In this document: piece after piece, positions 8,644-17,375 of the stretch
Layout of the letters: the number at the start of each line of letters is the position of its first letter
How positions within the stretch are numbered: position 1 is the first letter of the stretch
Notes under the pieces: generated by a model
What the model was told of the DNA's origin: nothing
Database searches by the model: none
Seen by the model: only the letters and a program-made list of their open reading frames with translations
Translations under genes and position numbers: made by a program
Origin: an uncultured Lachnospiraceae bacterium
GTDB lineage: Bacteria > Bacillota > Clostridia > Lachnospirales > Lachnospiraceae
DNA: 64,000 nt
Assembly: GCA_947564735.1 (NCBI GenBank)
Contig: CANOEC010000014.1
Span: 1 to 64,000, forward strand
Direction: 5' to 3'

Positions 8644-9315
8644 TTAACCTCTTTTCCGAATTATATTAGGCAGCATTGCCATCATTATCACATCAACACA
8701 TATACAGACAATTTTTCCACATATCCATCTGAAATCACCGCTGTTTTCTACATCCCTGAATGTATAAGAAAATAAGTTCCATGCTCCTAAATATTTGTCA
8801 CCGATACTGGAATTAGCCGTCAGCCATAATATCAGGCAGCCCCCGATTCCTATCCACATATTTCGGAACAAACAGGAAAGCAAATTCGATAACAGCCCCC
8901 AAAATAAAAGCGTGACAGCAATAGCGGAAAGATATATAAAAAACTGCCCTGTTTCGTTTTCCAGACTATTTTGCCCCATATCAATCGTCCTTGGATTCTG
9001 AAACAGAAAAAATAATCCATATCCGACAACGGCGGCAAACAGCAGGAATATCCACTGTATCACAATTCTCCTGTATATAGAATACATTCTCTTTTTCAGA
9101 GGGCGCAGACGCCAAATTTCTGACCTCATACTGGTAATTTCCTTTGTATAAGTATCTGCAAATACGCAGACTGCAAGCATCGCCATTGGCGCTTCCGATG
9201 CAATACCTATTTCATAAGAATCCGTCACCCCTCTGACAAGGCTTAACATCACAATAAAAAATACTGCATAGGAAATTTTATAAACTGGAAGTGAAATTTT
9301 TACTTCATACTTCAA
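8644..9315 (-). CDS. ABC-2 type permease subunit
   Basis: This membrane protein has about six hydrophobic segments (for example VFFIVMLSLV, WIFLLFAAVVGYGLFF, AIAVTLLFWGLL, GIGGCLILWLT) and no enzymatic motif. It lies between the second permease and the ATPase. The best start is a TTG at 9315: AAAGGAGG lies just upstream and the codon overlaps the stop of the preceding gene (TTGA), giving LKYEVKISLPVYK as N-terminus. An ATG at 9336 lacks a ribosome site. It probably forms a heterodimeric membrane channel with the neighbouring permease. Confidence 0.75.
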   Translation of the reverse strand: MKYEVKISLPVYKISYAVFFIVMLSLVRGVTDSYEIGIASEAPMAMLAVCVFADTYTKEITSMRSEIWRLRPLKKRMYSIYRRIVIQWIFLLFAAVVGYGLFFLFQNPRTIDMGQNSLENETGQFFIYLSAIAVTLLFWGLLSNLLSCLFRNMWIGIGGCLILWLTANSSIGDKYLGAWNLFSYTFRDVENSGDFRWICGKIVCICVDVIMMAMLPNIIRKRG

Positions 9316-10379
9316 TATACCCGCCTCCTTTTCCATATCAGTATAGAAATAAAAATAATACCTGCAGAAGCTAAAACTAAAAAGCTCTGGTTTAGCAGTG
9401 CCATTGGAGGGGGAGTTGTATCAAAAAATGTTCCCGGAAACCGCACCATAATGGCTAAAGGTCTGCCATAATATCCATATACACCTTCTGCGTTCCTGCT
9501 TCCCGTATTTGAATACACCATATAGAGAAGCAAAAGCGGAACTGCTGGCAGCGGACTTTTGAACAGTAACGAAATCAAACAATAGACACTTACTATCATC
9601 AGCATATTAGGCAGAATATAAATACAGGTTGCCCATAGGAAGTCCGTCAGTTTTACTTCAAACCCACTGCTTTTTGTAAATATAACACACAGACCAAAAA
9701 ATATCAGATTCAAACTGGCAAGTATCATCAGGCAGACTGCAAACCCGCCTCCTACTTTGCCTAATATATAGTTTCCTGCACTGACAGGCTTTGTATGAAG
9801 AAGCTCATAGGTATTCTTCCTTGTATCCTGCATAAACAAAACAGAAAATAAAACCGTTGCAAAGAATCCCATAAACAGTCCTGTAAAGTCCGCAAATTTT
9901 CTTGAAAAATAATAGGAAAATGTGTGGTTTCCCAACTTTTTCCCAATATAGGAATTGATTTCTTCTGGTGTTCCCTTGCGGTAAGCGGTGTCCACATACT
10001 CAAAATATGCCCCATAAAAGCTATATTCTTCTTCCAAATAACTGCAAGCCACCGAAATATCCATTTTATCCATTTCACGGATAACCGTCTGAGCTTCTGC
10101 ATCGTTCATCTCGAATCCAGAAACCAACGTTTCCTGTATCCGTTCTTCCCAAGCTTTCCGCCTTTCTTCTTCATCTGCTGGCACATATCCGTCAAAAACA
10201 TCCCCATCGCGAAAGGTTTCTGGGTAATCATTCACAATTTCTTCCCCTTCCATAAGATAATGAATGCCCAGATAGGAGCTTAGATTCTGAAACATCATAA
10301 AGGCAACAACTACGATGCCAATCCAGAACAGAGGTCTTTTTATATAATTTTTTACCTCTCTTTTTAAAATGGAATACAT
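9312..10379 (-). CDS. ABC-2 type permease subunit with large extracellular loop
   Basis: The 355-residue protein starts at the ATG at 10379, preceded by AAGGAGGAAAAATC. One N-terminal membrane helix (LFWIGIVVVAFMMF) is followed by a hydrophilic loop of about 130 residues, then five or more helices including FMGFFATVLFSVLFMQDTRK. That pattern of a first helix, a long external domain and a DTRKxTYELLHTKP cytoplasmic segment is typical of ABC-2 exporters. It overlaps the next permease gene by four bases. Expression presumably depends on the adjacent two-component system. Confidence 0.8.
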   Translation of the reverse strand: MYSILKREVKNYIKRPLFWIGIVVVAFMMFQNLSSYLGIHYLMEGEEIVNDYPETFRDGDVFDGYVPADEEERRKAWEERIQETLVSGFEMNDAEAQTVIREMDKMDISVACSYLEEEYSFYGAYFEYVDTAYRKGTPEEINSYIGKKLGNHTFSYYFSRKFADFTGLFMGFFATVLFSVLFMQDTRKNTYELLHTKPVSAGNYILGKVGGGFAVCLMILASLNLIFFGLCVIFTKSSGFEVKLTDFLWATCIYILPNMLMIVSVYCLISLLFKSPLPAVPLLLLYMVYSNTGSRNAEGVYGYYGRPLAIMVRFPGTFFDTTPPPMALLNQSFLVLASAGIIFISILIWKRRRVY

Positions 10380-10514
10380 GATTTTTCCTCCTTTTCTTAG
10401 TTTTCGTCCATGCTTTTTGGACATCAGAGATACCCAAAGGATATTTCCTTATGATTTCATGATAAAAAAGAAATCACAATAAAAAGACAATGAGAAGAAA
10501 AATCGCCGGATTAT

Positions 10515-11696
10515 TTACACAATCCGACGAAATACCGCTGTTACCACAGCCCCTTTCTGTTTATCATTTTCCAAAATCAGTTTTCCCCCATGCTTTTCAC
10601 AGTACAGCCTGCTGATATACATCCCGATTCCTGCATGTTTCAAGCTGTCTTTTATATTCTGCTGATGAAACGCTTCCACAATTTTTTCTTCCGCTTCCTT
10701 AAATCCATCCCCATCATCCCTGACAGAAATGCTTAATTCAGAATATCCTGCCTTTGCTATAATTTCAACTTGATGTTTTGCATAGCGGAAAGCATTTGAC
10801 AGCAGATTTTCTGTTACCTCCAAAATAACTTCCTTATCCCCACAAAATATTTCATTTGATGCCTGCGCCTGTAAAACAGACGTTTTCCCATACTCTTTTT
10901 CAAAAACAGACAATTCCGCTTGGATATCTGTTTCTAATTGTTTTATGGAAATCTCCCAAGCAGCCAGCTTACGGTTTTCCAGACTGTTCATCTTCCTCAT
11001 GTTTTCCACGAACACATCCATCCGTTCAATCTGCCGGCTGCTTTCTGACAGCATTTCCATCGCCTGTTCCATATCAATGTCCGCATTTGGCAAATAATCC
11101 ATCAGCATTTCCTGATATCCTTTTAAGACAGACAATGGGGAACGGATATCATGGGCTATCGCTGCCCGAAGAATCTTTTCCTCCTCAATCGTTTTCCATA
11201 ACATCTGGTTGTTTTCGGCAAGCTGTCCACGCATTCTCTCAAATTCCATGCAAAGCATACCCATTTCATCCATATTTTCATAGCTGATTCGAAAATCCAG
11301 ATGATTCTCGGCAATCTTTTTTGAAGCTAATGCCAGTTCCTCAATCGGTTTTTTCAGCTTATTTTTGTAAAAAAAGAACACTGCCGCACAGCTTCCTGTC
11401 ATTGACAGAATCAGTATCGTATAAGTTTGCAAAAAGTCACAAAGCTCGGATACAAAATGGTCTGGCTGTGTCATCTCGTAAACGTTTGGTCTTGGAATAT
11501 CCGTCACATAATCAGATCTTTCATTTTCGACCGCCTTAAAGTATGCTTCTTCATCCACATAATTCCACCAGACACGCATCTGTGTCCGTGAGGCAATCCG
11601 GACAATCACTGCCGAGAGAATAAAACTACAAAGCAATGCAACTGACATATATAACAGAATCGTTTTTTTCAAGTCAAGATTTCTTATTTTATCCAT
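10515..11696 (-). CDS. Sensor histidine kinase of the cargo ABC system
   Basis: TM1 lies at about residues 10-32, an extracellular loop of about 65 residues follows, and TM2 lies near 90-112. A HAMP-like segment (KKPIEELALASKKIAENHLDF) comes next, then the dimerisation/phosphoacceptor box IAHDIRSPLSVLKG, and ATPase boxes N (VTENLLSNAFRYA), G1 (VRDDGDGF) and G2 (AGIGMYISR). The start at 11696 overlaps the end of the response regulator gene by 13 bases. The short sensor loop resembles kinases responding to membrane-active peptides, but this is inference. Together with the regulator it should control the ABC genes downstream. Confidence 0.88.
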   Translation of the reverse strand: MDKIRNLDLKKTILLYMSVALLCSFILSAVIVRIASRTQMRVWWNYVDEEAYFKAVENERSDYVTDIPRPNVYEMTQPDHFVSELCDFLQTYTILILSMTGSCAAVFFFYKNKLKKPIEELALASKKIAENHLDFRISYENMDEMGMLCMEFERMRGQLAENNQMLWKTIEEEKILRAAIAHDIRSPLSVLKGYQEMLMDYLPNADIDMEQAMEMLSESSRQIERMDVFVENMRKMNSLENRKLAAWEISIKQLETDIQAELSVFEKEYGKTSVLQAQASNEIFCGDKEVILEVTENLLSNAFRYAKHQVEIIAKAGYSELSISVRDDGDGFKEAEEKIVEAFHQQNIKDSLKHAGIGMYISRLYCEKHGGKLILENDKQKGAVVTAVFRRIV

Positions 11697-12358
11697 CGGT
11701 ATCCCATCCCCCATACAGTTTCAATATATTCTGTTTTTGTATATTTCCGAAACTTATTCCTAATTCTGCGGATTAGTTCTGTAATTACCCTGCTGTCCCC
11801 CTCTGCATCTAACCCGCAGACTTTCTCATATATCCTTTCTTTGTCGAAAACCATTCCCGGATTCATAGACAAAAATTCAATGATTCCATATTCCAATTTC
11901 GTTATTTCCATATAATCTGAGTGAATCTGCACAGTCTTTGCTTTATAATCAATAGATAATTCCCCCTGAAAGCAACATTCTGCCGTGCGTTTACGCCGTC
12001 CTTCCCGCTTCAGGTGTGCCGTAATTCTCGCATCAAGCTCTTTCAGACTGAATGGCTTTAAAATATAATCGTCACCGCCCGACAAAAGCCCATTTACAAC
12101 ATCCTGTTCTTCTACCCTCGCCGTTAAAAATAGAATGGGGCAAGCCACTTTATCCCGTATCCTGCGGCATACCTCTATCCCATCAATCCCCGGCATATTT
12201 ACATCTAATAATATTATATCTGGCTGTAATTTTATTTTGCCAAGCCCCTCTGCGCCATTTTCTGCCGTAACAATTTCGTAGTTCCTTATTTCAAAATATC
12301 TTCTCAACATTTTTAGAAGTTCTTTATCATTATCAATAACCAATATCTTATATTGCAT
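11684..12358 (-). CDS. OmpR-family response regulator
   Basis: The 224-residue protein has a receiver domain with acidic pocket (DNDKE), phospho-acceptor aspartate in IILLDVNMPG, LFLTAR and the conserved KPF lysine. A winged-helix DNA-binding domain ends in VWGMGYRWIK. AGGAGGA lies before the ATG at 12358. Its promoter region (12440-12475) has a pair of 8-bp direct repeats spaced like an OmpR-family binding site, which suggests autoregulation. Confidence 0.9.
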   Translation of the reverse strand: MQYKILVIDNDKELLKMLRRYFEIRNYEIVTAENGAEGLGKIKLQPDIILLDVNMPGIDGIEVCRRIRDKVACPILFLTARVEEQDVVNGLLSGGDDYILKPFSLKELDARITAHLKREGRRKRTAECCFQGELSIDYKAKTVQIHSDYMEITKLEYGIIEFLSMNPGMVFDKERIYEKVCGLDAEGDSRVITELIRRIRNKFRKYTKTEYIETVWGMGYRWIK

Positions 12359-12439
12359 AAAATTCCTCCTCGTTAATACCTTGAAATAGCTTTGGATATT
12401 ATTTCCACAATAGTCCTCGAGAAACTACCTTTCATAATA

Positions 12440-12475
12440 TAGCATAAAAAACAACCAATTAACAACCAGTTCTAA
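12440..12475 (-). promoter_or_regulatory. Promoter with paired direct repeats, likely response-regulator site
   Basis: On the minus strand TGGTTGTT occurs twice with an 11-bp period (+ strand 12450-12457 and 12461-12468), immediately upstream of a TATATT -10-like box. One helical turn between half sites is the usual layout for OmpR-type regulators. Confidence 0.55.
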
Positions 12476-12545
12476 ATTATCAAACTTTTCTTCTTTTTAG
12501 ATATTTCTCATTTATTTAGTCTATATATGCTTGATTTTGTAATCC

Positions 12546-12821
12546 TCATTCGGTTATTTTACGCCCTGTCTGTAACTCCTGTAAATGTCTAAGCTGTGCT
12601 TTGCTCAATGTTCTTGGCTTCCCAATCCTGACAAGGTTTTTAGGTAAAACATAAGTCTTGCTTACTTCCGTCCATGACTTTAACCGGATCACTTCTGGAA
12701 ACTCCTTACACAGCTTATCCATTTTCCGCATCCATGCCGGATTTGCTGTGTAAACCATTGCTTCGCTTTCATCTGCATTCAGGTTGATGACAACCTCCTG
12801 CTCATATCTTGATAACTTCAT
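12546..12821 (-). CDS. Small protein common to clostridial mobile elements, function unknown
   Basis: The 91-residue protein starts MKLSRYEQEVVINLNADE and has a conserved-looking core (VYTANPAWMRKMDKLCKEFP ... SKTYVLPKNLV) with a basic C-terminus. I recognise this as a protein often carried by clostridial integrative elements, but not its function. No membrane segment is present. AAGAGG precedes the start. It is separated from the HTH gene on the other strand by about 320 bases, which hold no convincing gene, only a startless 45-codon frame. Confidence 0.6.
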   Translation of the reverse strand: MKLSRYEQEVVINLNADESEAMVYTANPAWMRKMDKLCKEFPEVIRLKSWTEVSKTYVLPKNLVRIGKPRTLSKAQLRHLQELQTGRKITE

Positions 12822-13145
12822 TTTTCACCTCTTTTCCGCCCATTCTTGGACAATTTTTATTGTTGCTGTTCTCCCCCTCGCTGTTTCCCTGACAGGCAAC
12901 CCTTGTCGGCACTGTGTCGTCCAATATTGGCGCTCATATTTTTCTAAAATGGTCTTGGCGGTTTATGTCAGCTTGGACAGTCATTCAGTTGTACTGTCAT
13001 TATCTAACAAAACGCATCTTTTTCCCGTATATCCACCATGTCGGAAATCTGACCGAAAACAACTTTTTTCTATCATGCTGGAAATTTTTAATAGGAATCT
13101 GCCTATTTGTGTGCTATTCTGTTTTCATAAAGGAGAGATTTATCT

Positions 13146-13966
13146 ATGAAGACACAACTAAGCATACAAGAACGCTTAAAAGACTTGCGTGTGGAAAAAG
13201 GAATGACTTTGGAACAACTGTCACAACAAACAAAAATTCCTGCTTCCACACTTGGCTCTTATGAATCTGATGATTATAAAGAGATACCCCACAAAAACCT
13301 TGTTGTTTTGGCAAAATACTATGAAGTATCAACGGATTATCTGCTTGATCTGACCGAAAGCAGACAGCTTGGCAATATTTCCTTATCCAATCTGCACCTA
13401 AGTGATACCGCTTTAACACTTCTCAAAGAAAGGAAAATCAACTCGCTGCTTTTGTCAGAGCTTATTACACATGAGCAGTTCCGAAAACTCATGCTCGATT
13501 TGGAGATATATGTTGACGGTCTTGCCGATATGCAGGTCAAATCACTCAATTTTGTGGTAGATACAGGCAGGAAACGATTGATAAAAAAACATAATCCTGA
13601 TGAATATGACCTTATGCTGAATACGCTGAAAGCACAGCACCTTGAATTGAATGAGTATTTTGCCCATATAATTGATGATGATATACACACCATCATCCAT
13701 GACATCAGAAACGCCCACAAAGGCGATATTGATTCTGCCCGCCTAAAACTGTAACAGACTATTGGGAAGATATTCTTGAAAAAGCCGAATCCTTTGCAGG
13801 CACATCCAAACAGAAACTTGCCTATATCTTTAACCAACTGCTAAAAATAAAGCCAACTGACAAGAATATTGACGATATGGCAGATGTGCTTGGACAGTCA
13901 GTAATCTTAGAGCCTGATGTAAAAAAACGCCGGAACAGTGCCAGACGGAAACATTCTAAGGACTGA
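13146..13966 (+). pseudogene. XRE-type HTH regulator with late frameshift
   Basis: The first frame (13146-13754) encodes an N-terminal Cro/C1 helix-turn-helix (MTLEQLSQQTKIPASTLGSY, then the YYEVSTDYLLDLT segment) and a helical region. It stops at 13754. The +2 frame continues immediately with TVTDYWEDILEKAESFAGTS through RRNSARRKHSKD to a stop at 13966, clearly coding in character. Adding one A to the AAAA run at 13745-13748 joins the two into a protein of about 273 residues. A well-placed AAAGGAGAG precedes the ATG. The DNA-binding part could still be made as a 202-residue protein. It faces the opposite way from most element genes, as a regulator often does. Confidence 0.7.
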
Positions 13967-14023
13967 ATGGCTGCAAAAGAAAAAAGAACTGCGTTTTGTG
14001 CAATTCCCATTACTGTACTGTAT

Positions 14024-14239
14024 TTATTGTTCCTCTGCCTTGACTAGCTCTACCACATCATTCAGGTCACAGTCAAGCGCATCACATATCCGTATGAGCG
14101 ATTCCATAGAAATATGCTGCCCTTTGTTCATGTTGGCAAGTACATTTGTGGTAAGCCCCGCTTCAATGCGCATCTGGCTCTTGGTCATTCCTCTTTCCAA
14201 GAGCAAATGCCACAGAGGTAAATAACTGACTTTCCTCAT
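14024..14239 (-). CDS. Small XRE-family regulator at the right end of the element
   Basis: The 71-residue Cro/C1-type protein has a helix-turn-helix in MTKSQMRIEAGLTTNVLANM and NKGQHISMESLIRICDALDC, the standard layout for this short family. The start at 14239 is chosen because GGAGG lies eight bases upstream. It sits next to the right attachment site and is the last gene of the element. Confidence 0.8.
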   Translation of the reverse strand: MRKVSYLPLWHLLLERGMTKSQMRIEAGLTTNVLANMNKGQHISMESLIRICDALDCDLNDVVELVKAEEQ

Positions 14240-14376
14240 AACAGTCCTCCATTGTCCGGCAGGTGTTTTTTCTGCCTTTGTTTTTCCTATTCTATCAGAA
14301 ATATTGTCTTTTATCAATCAAATCTTGACTGTTGGCGGTATTTCCTGTCGTTTTGCTAATCATATTTTTGTTACAT

Positions 14377-14403
14377 CTATTTGGGTATAAAGTGGCTTAT
14401 ACC
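14377..14403. other. Right attachment junction (attR) of the element
   Basis: CTATTTGGGTAT (14377-14388) is followed by the core AAAGTG (14389-14394) and then chromosomal ydcF sequence. It mirrors the left end. ATACC is also shared with the left end (233-237 and 14399-14403), so a crossover there cannot be fully excluded. Confidence 0.75.
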
Positions 14404-14845
14404 ATCCGGTGGAATCAGCGTAAAACGTGATAAATGGCCCGGCGTCCGTTCAAAGGCGGATGTATACAACGGCAATTATCAATCCGACTGTGGATTCTTT
14501 ACGGATGTGTTTCTGAAAAATGGCGTGCCTGTCTCGGCAATTATTGGAGAAGATAAGTCCGGTCACACCCGTGATAACGCCTTCCTCACACGAAAAGTCG
14601 TTGACGAAAGAGGAGTCGATATAAAAACAGCGTTGATTGTCTGTAAAGCGTTTCACGCTCGACGGTGTCTCATGTTATACCAAATGGCTTTTCCTAATGT
14701 GGAGATAAAAGTGTGCCCCGTTCATTGTTATAACATCACCAAAGATAATTGGTATAAAAGCGAAACAGGAATAGACCGTGTTCTTGGCGAATTAGCTCGG
14801 TGTGGTAATCAATTTATTGGGGACATTAAGCAATACATATTGTAA
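14395..14845 (+). pseudogene. ydcF-like (DUF218) gene, 3' part
   Basis: This is the C-terminal three quarters of the DUF218 protein whose start lies at 80. It includes DVYNGNYQSDCGFFTDVFLK, the DNAFLTR and ICKAFHARRCLMLYQ segments and the terminal DNWYKSETGIDRVLGEL typical of the family. A TTG at 14381 inside the element end could initiate in frame, but no ribosome site is apparent. The gene is therefore presumed non-functional. Confidence 0.85.
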
Positions 14846-15003
14846 GTACAATTAGTAATTCATGGAGCCATACCATTTTTATAGAGATAGTTCATGTGGA
14901 GGTTAAGAGGTATACTGAGTACAAACCGTAGTTTTGCGGAAAAGTAGAAAATCGAAATTCTATTGAGCAGATTATTTATATTAACGGAGGTTATTAGATT
15001 GCA

Positions 15004-15026
15004 GACGCAAATTTGAAATTTGCGTC
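15004..15026. repeat. Perfect 11-bp inverted repeat with one-base loop
   Basis: GACGCAAATTT and AAATTTGCGTC are separated by a single G, 26 bases upstream of the next gene's start. It could be an operator for that gene or part of a small mobile palindromic repeat. No T run follows, so it is not a terminator. Confidence 0.7.
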
Positions 15027-15051
15027 GCCCCGTCGCGTAAAACGCTCCGGA

Positions 15052-15399
15052 ATGGAGATTAGTATACAAAAATGGTGTACGGAAGATTGGCAATTTGAAT
15101 TAACAGCAATAGAGGGAAAAGCAGGTCACTGTCGGCTTGGATTGGAAAAAGGAGATAAATTTGTCTTTTCATATGAATGTCCTGCTGGAATGTGTCCTAA
15201 AACAATGATACAAGTATACACATGGTGCGAAGTTATCCGATGTGGTGGCGATTTTACATATAGAGGTGAAAAAGAGAAATATGAAATGAATATCTCATGT
15301 GCTGATGGCTGTATACTATTTCATCTTAAGGCAACTCCTATTAACCGAGATAAAAATGGAAAACCGCTGCCAAGTGGTCCCAGACCAAAAGATGAGTAA
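15052..15399 (+). CDS. TIGR04076-family protein
   Basis: The 115-residue protein has the family pattern GKAGHCRLGLEKGDKFVFSY, a cysteine-containing PAGMCPKTM segment and CGGDFTYRGE. Family members are small cytoplasmic proteins of unknown function found across anaerobes. The ATG at 15052 is preferred from alignment to the family's beginning, though its ribosome site is weak; the upstream ATG at 15013 would place part of the palindrome in the coding region. It is a single gene between the ydcF remnant and the APH/GNAT pseudogene. Confidence 0.65.
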   Translation: MEISIQKWCTEDWQFELTAIEGKAGHCRLGLEKGDKFVFSYECPAGMCPKTMIQVYTWCEVIRCGGDFTYRGEKEKYEMNISCADGCILFHLKATPINRDKNGKPLPSGPRPKDE

Positions 15400-15457
15400 C
15401 TTTCGATTACAAATATAATCTTTATCCAGATAAATTCATATTTGTCGGATAGTAAGA

Positions 15458-17061
15458 TTAAAGTGTCTTAAGTGTACCATGCTTAGTCAAAGCTTTTATA
15501 ATTTTCCAACCTTCATAACTATGTTTCAAATTCTTCTTAACTGGTATAAAACCTAAATCCATGTACACCTTACAAGCTAACCATGTATTCGTCTGTGTAG
15601 GAATTTAGCGTGCACATACCCTAATTTATTCATTGCTCGAAGGACATACGTTATCAACGGTTTTGACAGTCCATTTCCCTGATATTCTCGCTTAACAGCC
15701 ACCCAATGAAGCCAACCATCACCAGATGTATCACGCCCATAAATATCATAGAATGCGGTAGCTGTAGCTATTTTCTCACCTTCATCAGTTTCAATAAAAA
15801 ACATTCTGCTTGGAAGTTCACCCAGCTTTGCTGCATAATAATGATTCCATGCTTCTAATCCTTGAGCATAGCTTGCAAACTCTTTGGCGGACATTTCAAT
15901 ATCAATCCATGCATCTCTGTCATTGTCAGTATATGAAACGAAACGGTAACCTTTTGGAAGTTCATATTGTTGCACTTCAGTAATATTACTTTCCAGCAAA
16001 AGTTCATAATAACATATTCTCTCATCGTGATTATCATATCTTTCAGCCTTGATCTCAGGCAAAAGAGAATTCAAAGCTTCTTTAATTTCTTTTTCAATAT
16101 TCCGAATATATTTTATCCTCTCGACCGTATTCCGTACCTCAGAAATTCCCATCATTCTTTCTGTTTCATCAATACATGCTCCAAGCGCCCTTTGAATATT
16201 ATACTCTAACCATTCTACCCAAGTATATGCCAACCCAAATACACCGTTGTACGCCCGAAAACAATTATCATACGCCTCCAGATAACCGCCAAAGAAAGCA
16301 ACCATCTTTTCAATGTCCATATTACAGGTTGTAATTCCCGACCATTGAAGCGCCAGTTGAAGTGCATGGGAGATCGGATTGCCGTAGTCGAGGCATTCTA
16401 AATCTATTACCCATGGATTACCGTTATCCCACATAATGTTTTTAGGGTCCATATCCTCGTTGGATACACACATGATATCCGGCAAAAATGTTCTTGCCTT
16501 ATTCAGCTCCTTCTCGGCATAGACTAAAAGCTTCTCATTGTCAACCAAAAGAGGGGCAATCTCGCTTTTTTCTTCGTTCGCTTTATGGATATACCCGTGC
16601 CAATTAATTTTACTTAATTCAGGCTCTTTATGGGAAACATTCTCAGGACTGATTGCATGAATCCTTCCAAGAATATTTCCGGCTATATTACACTGGGCGT
16701 TTGAAATATTATTCCAATCAGTAATCTGTCCATCATGCCAATTGAATATATAAAAATAGTGTCCATCTACAATTTGCATTTTTTTACCAAGAACTGTTAG
16801 GGCAGGCACGATAGGAATATCCTCTTTTTCCAGAAGACATTCAATTTTTTCTGCTCTATCGAAATTATCATGCACACCTTCCCTACCCATTATTTCAGGA
16901 TTCAGATGTTTTACTGCATATATTCCAGATTTTGTTGTTACGCGGTACATTCTATGCATTAAACCGCCAGATACTGGTTCAATTGGCAAAATAACAGCTC
17001 CAAACCCACATTTTGTCATCAAGTCTGCAATCAATTCGTCTATATTATAATCTTTCAACAT
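15458..17061 (-). pseudogene. Aminoglycoside phosphotransferase-GNAT fusion, frameshifted near the end
   Basis: The N-terminal domain (about residues 20-310) is APH/choline-kinase-like: ATP-loop region EPVSGGLMHRMYRV, lysine in YAVKHLN, catalytic loop CVSNEDMDPKNIMW and metal-binding VIDLE. The C-terminal domain is a GNAT acetyltransferase ending ... WVAVKREYQGNGLSKPLI. The frame stops at 15577, but another frame continues TQTNTWLACKVYMDLGFIPV to 15458, the expected end of a GNAT domain. One missing A near 15596 (AAA for AAAA) explains the break. The APH part is complete. The start at 17061 has GCGAGGAA upstream. The substrate of such fusions is unknown; drug resistance should not be assumed. 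Confidence 0.75.
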
Positions 17062-17181
17062 TTTTTCCTCGCTTTGCATGCAAAATTGCATCCGAAAATT
17101 TCCACTTGAGTGTAGCATATGTTTCTATTGGTTTCACCGCATAATTATACTATAATTGTGCCAAAAATGAAGTGAAGCATT

Positions 17182-17375
17182 ATGCCACTTATTATGCCTA
17201 TCAAGGATTTACGTAATACAACCGAAGCGACCTGGTTGTAATGAGTAGTGAATTATATGATAAATTCGCAAGGATTAACCGCATTGACCAAGCTATTTAC
17301 GAATCCGAACAGGAAATTGCAAACGGAGCAGAAGCAGTCAATCTTACCCAGACTTTCAACGACTTGTTCTTTTAA
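17182..17375 (+). pseudogene. Phd/YefM-type antitoxin remnant
   Basis: The start MPLIMPIKDLRNTTEA is the Phd/YefM antitoxin N-terminus. After an out-of-frame deletion of roughly 20-25 codons the sequence resumes as DLVVMSSELYDKFARINRID and continues through QEIANGAEAVNLTQTFNDLF. The deleted part would hold the central strand of the fold. No toxin gene is adjacent, so the module has lost its partner. Confidence 0.7.

Larger units (their letters stand above)
229..14394. mobile_element. Integrative mobilizable element, about 14.2 kb, inserted in ydcF
   Basis: Boundaries are set by the split ydcF gene and the shared AAAGTG core. Contents in order: serine recombinase (broken), small unknown protein, Rpn-family protein, DnaC-like ATPase, replisome organizer, MobA/MobL relaxase, structured oriT-like region, small mobilization protein, HTH/sigma pair, an ABC exporter with two-component system, a small unknown protein, and two HTH regulators. 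No type IV secretion genes are present, so it would depend on a helper for transfer. The recombinase deletion and several frameshifts suggest it can no longer excise by itself. Confidence 0.85.

Noticed and set aside
7764-12358. Calling the cargo ABC/two-component set lantibiotic immunity (LanFEG/LanRK)
   Set aside because: The architecture fits, but no lantibiotic precursor or modification gene is present and no substrate-specific residue can be seen.
12825-12962. A 45-codon minus-strand frame (AKTILEKYERQYWTTQ...)
   Set aside because: It has no start codon, no ribosome site and no recognised family. It may be a gene fragment, but the evidence is too thin to list it.
233-14403. ATACC as the crossover core of the element
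   Set aside because: ATACC is shared by both ends and also gives an open ydcF frame, but AAAGTG lies at the centre of the reconstructed near-symmetric attP and restores the more natural GYAKWLIPSGG sequence. It remains a weaker alternative.
15577-17061. Calling the APH-GNAT protein an aminoglycoside-resistance enzyme
   Set aside because: The fold includes many small-molecule kinases, the protein is frameshifted and the known aminoglycoside-specific features cannot be verified by reading.
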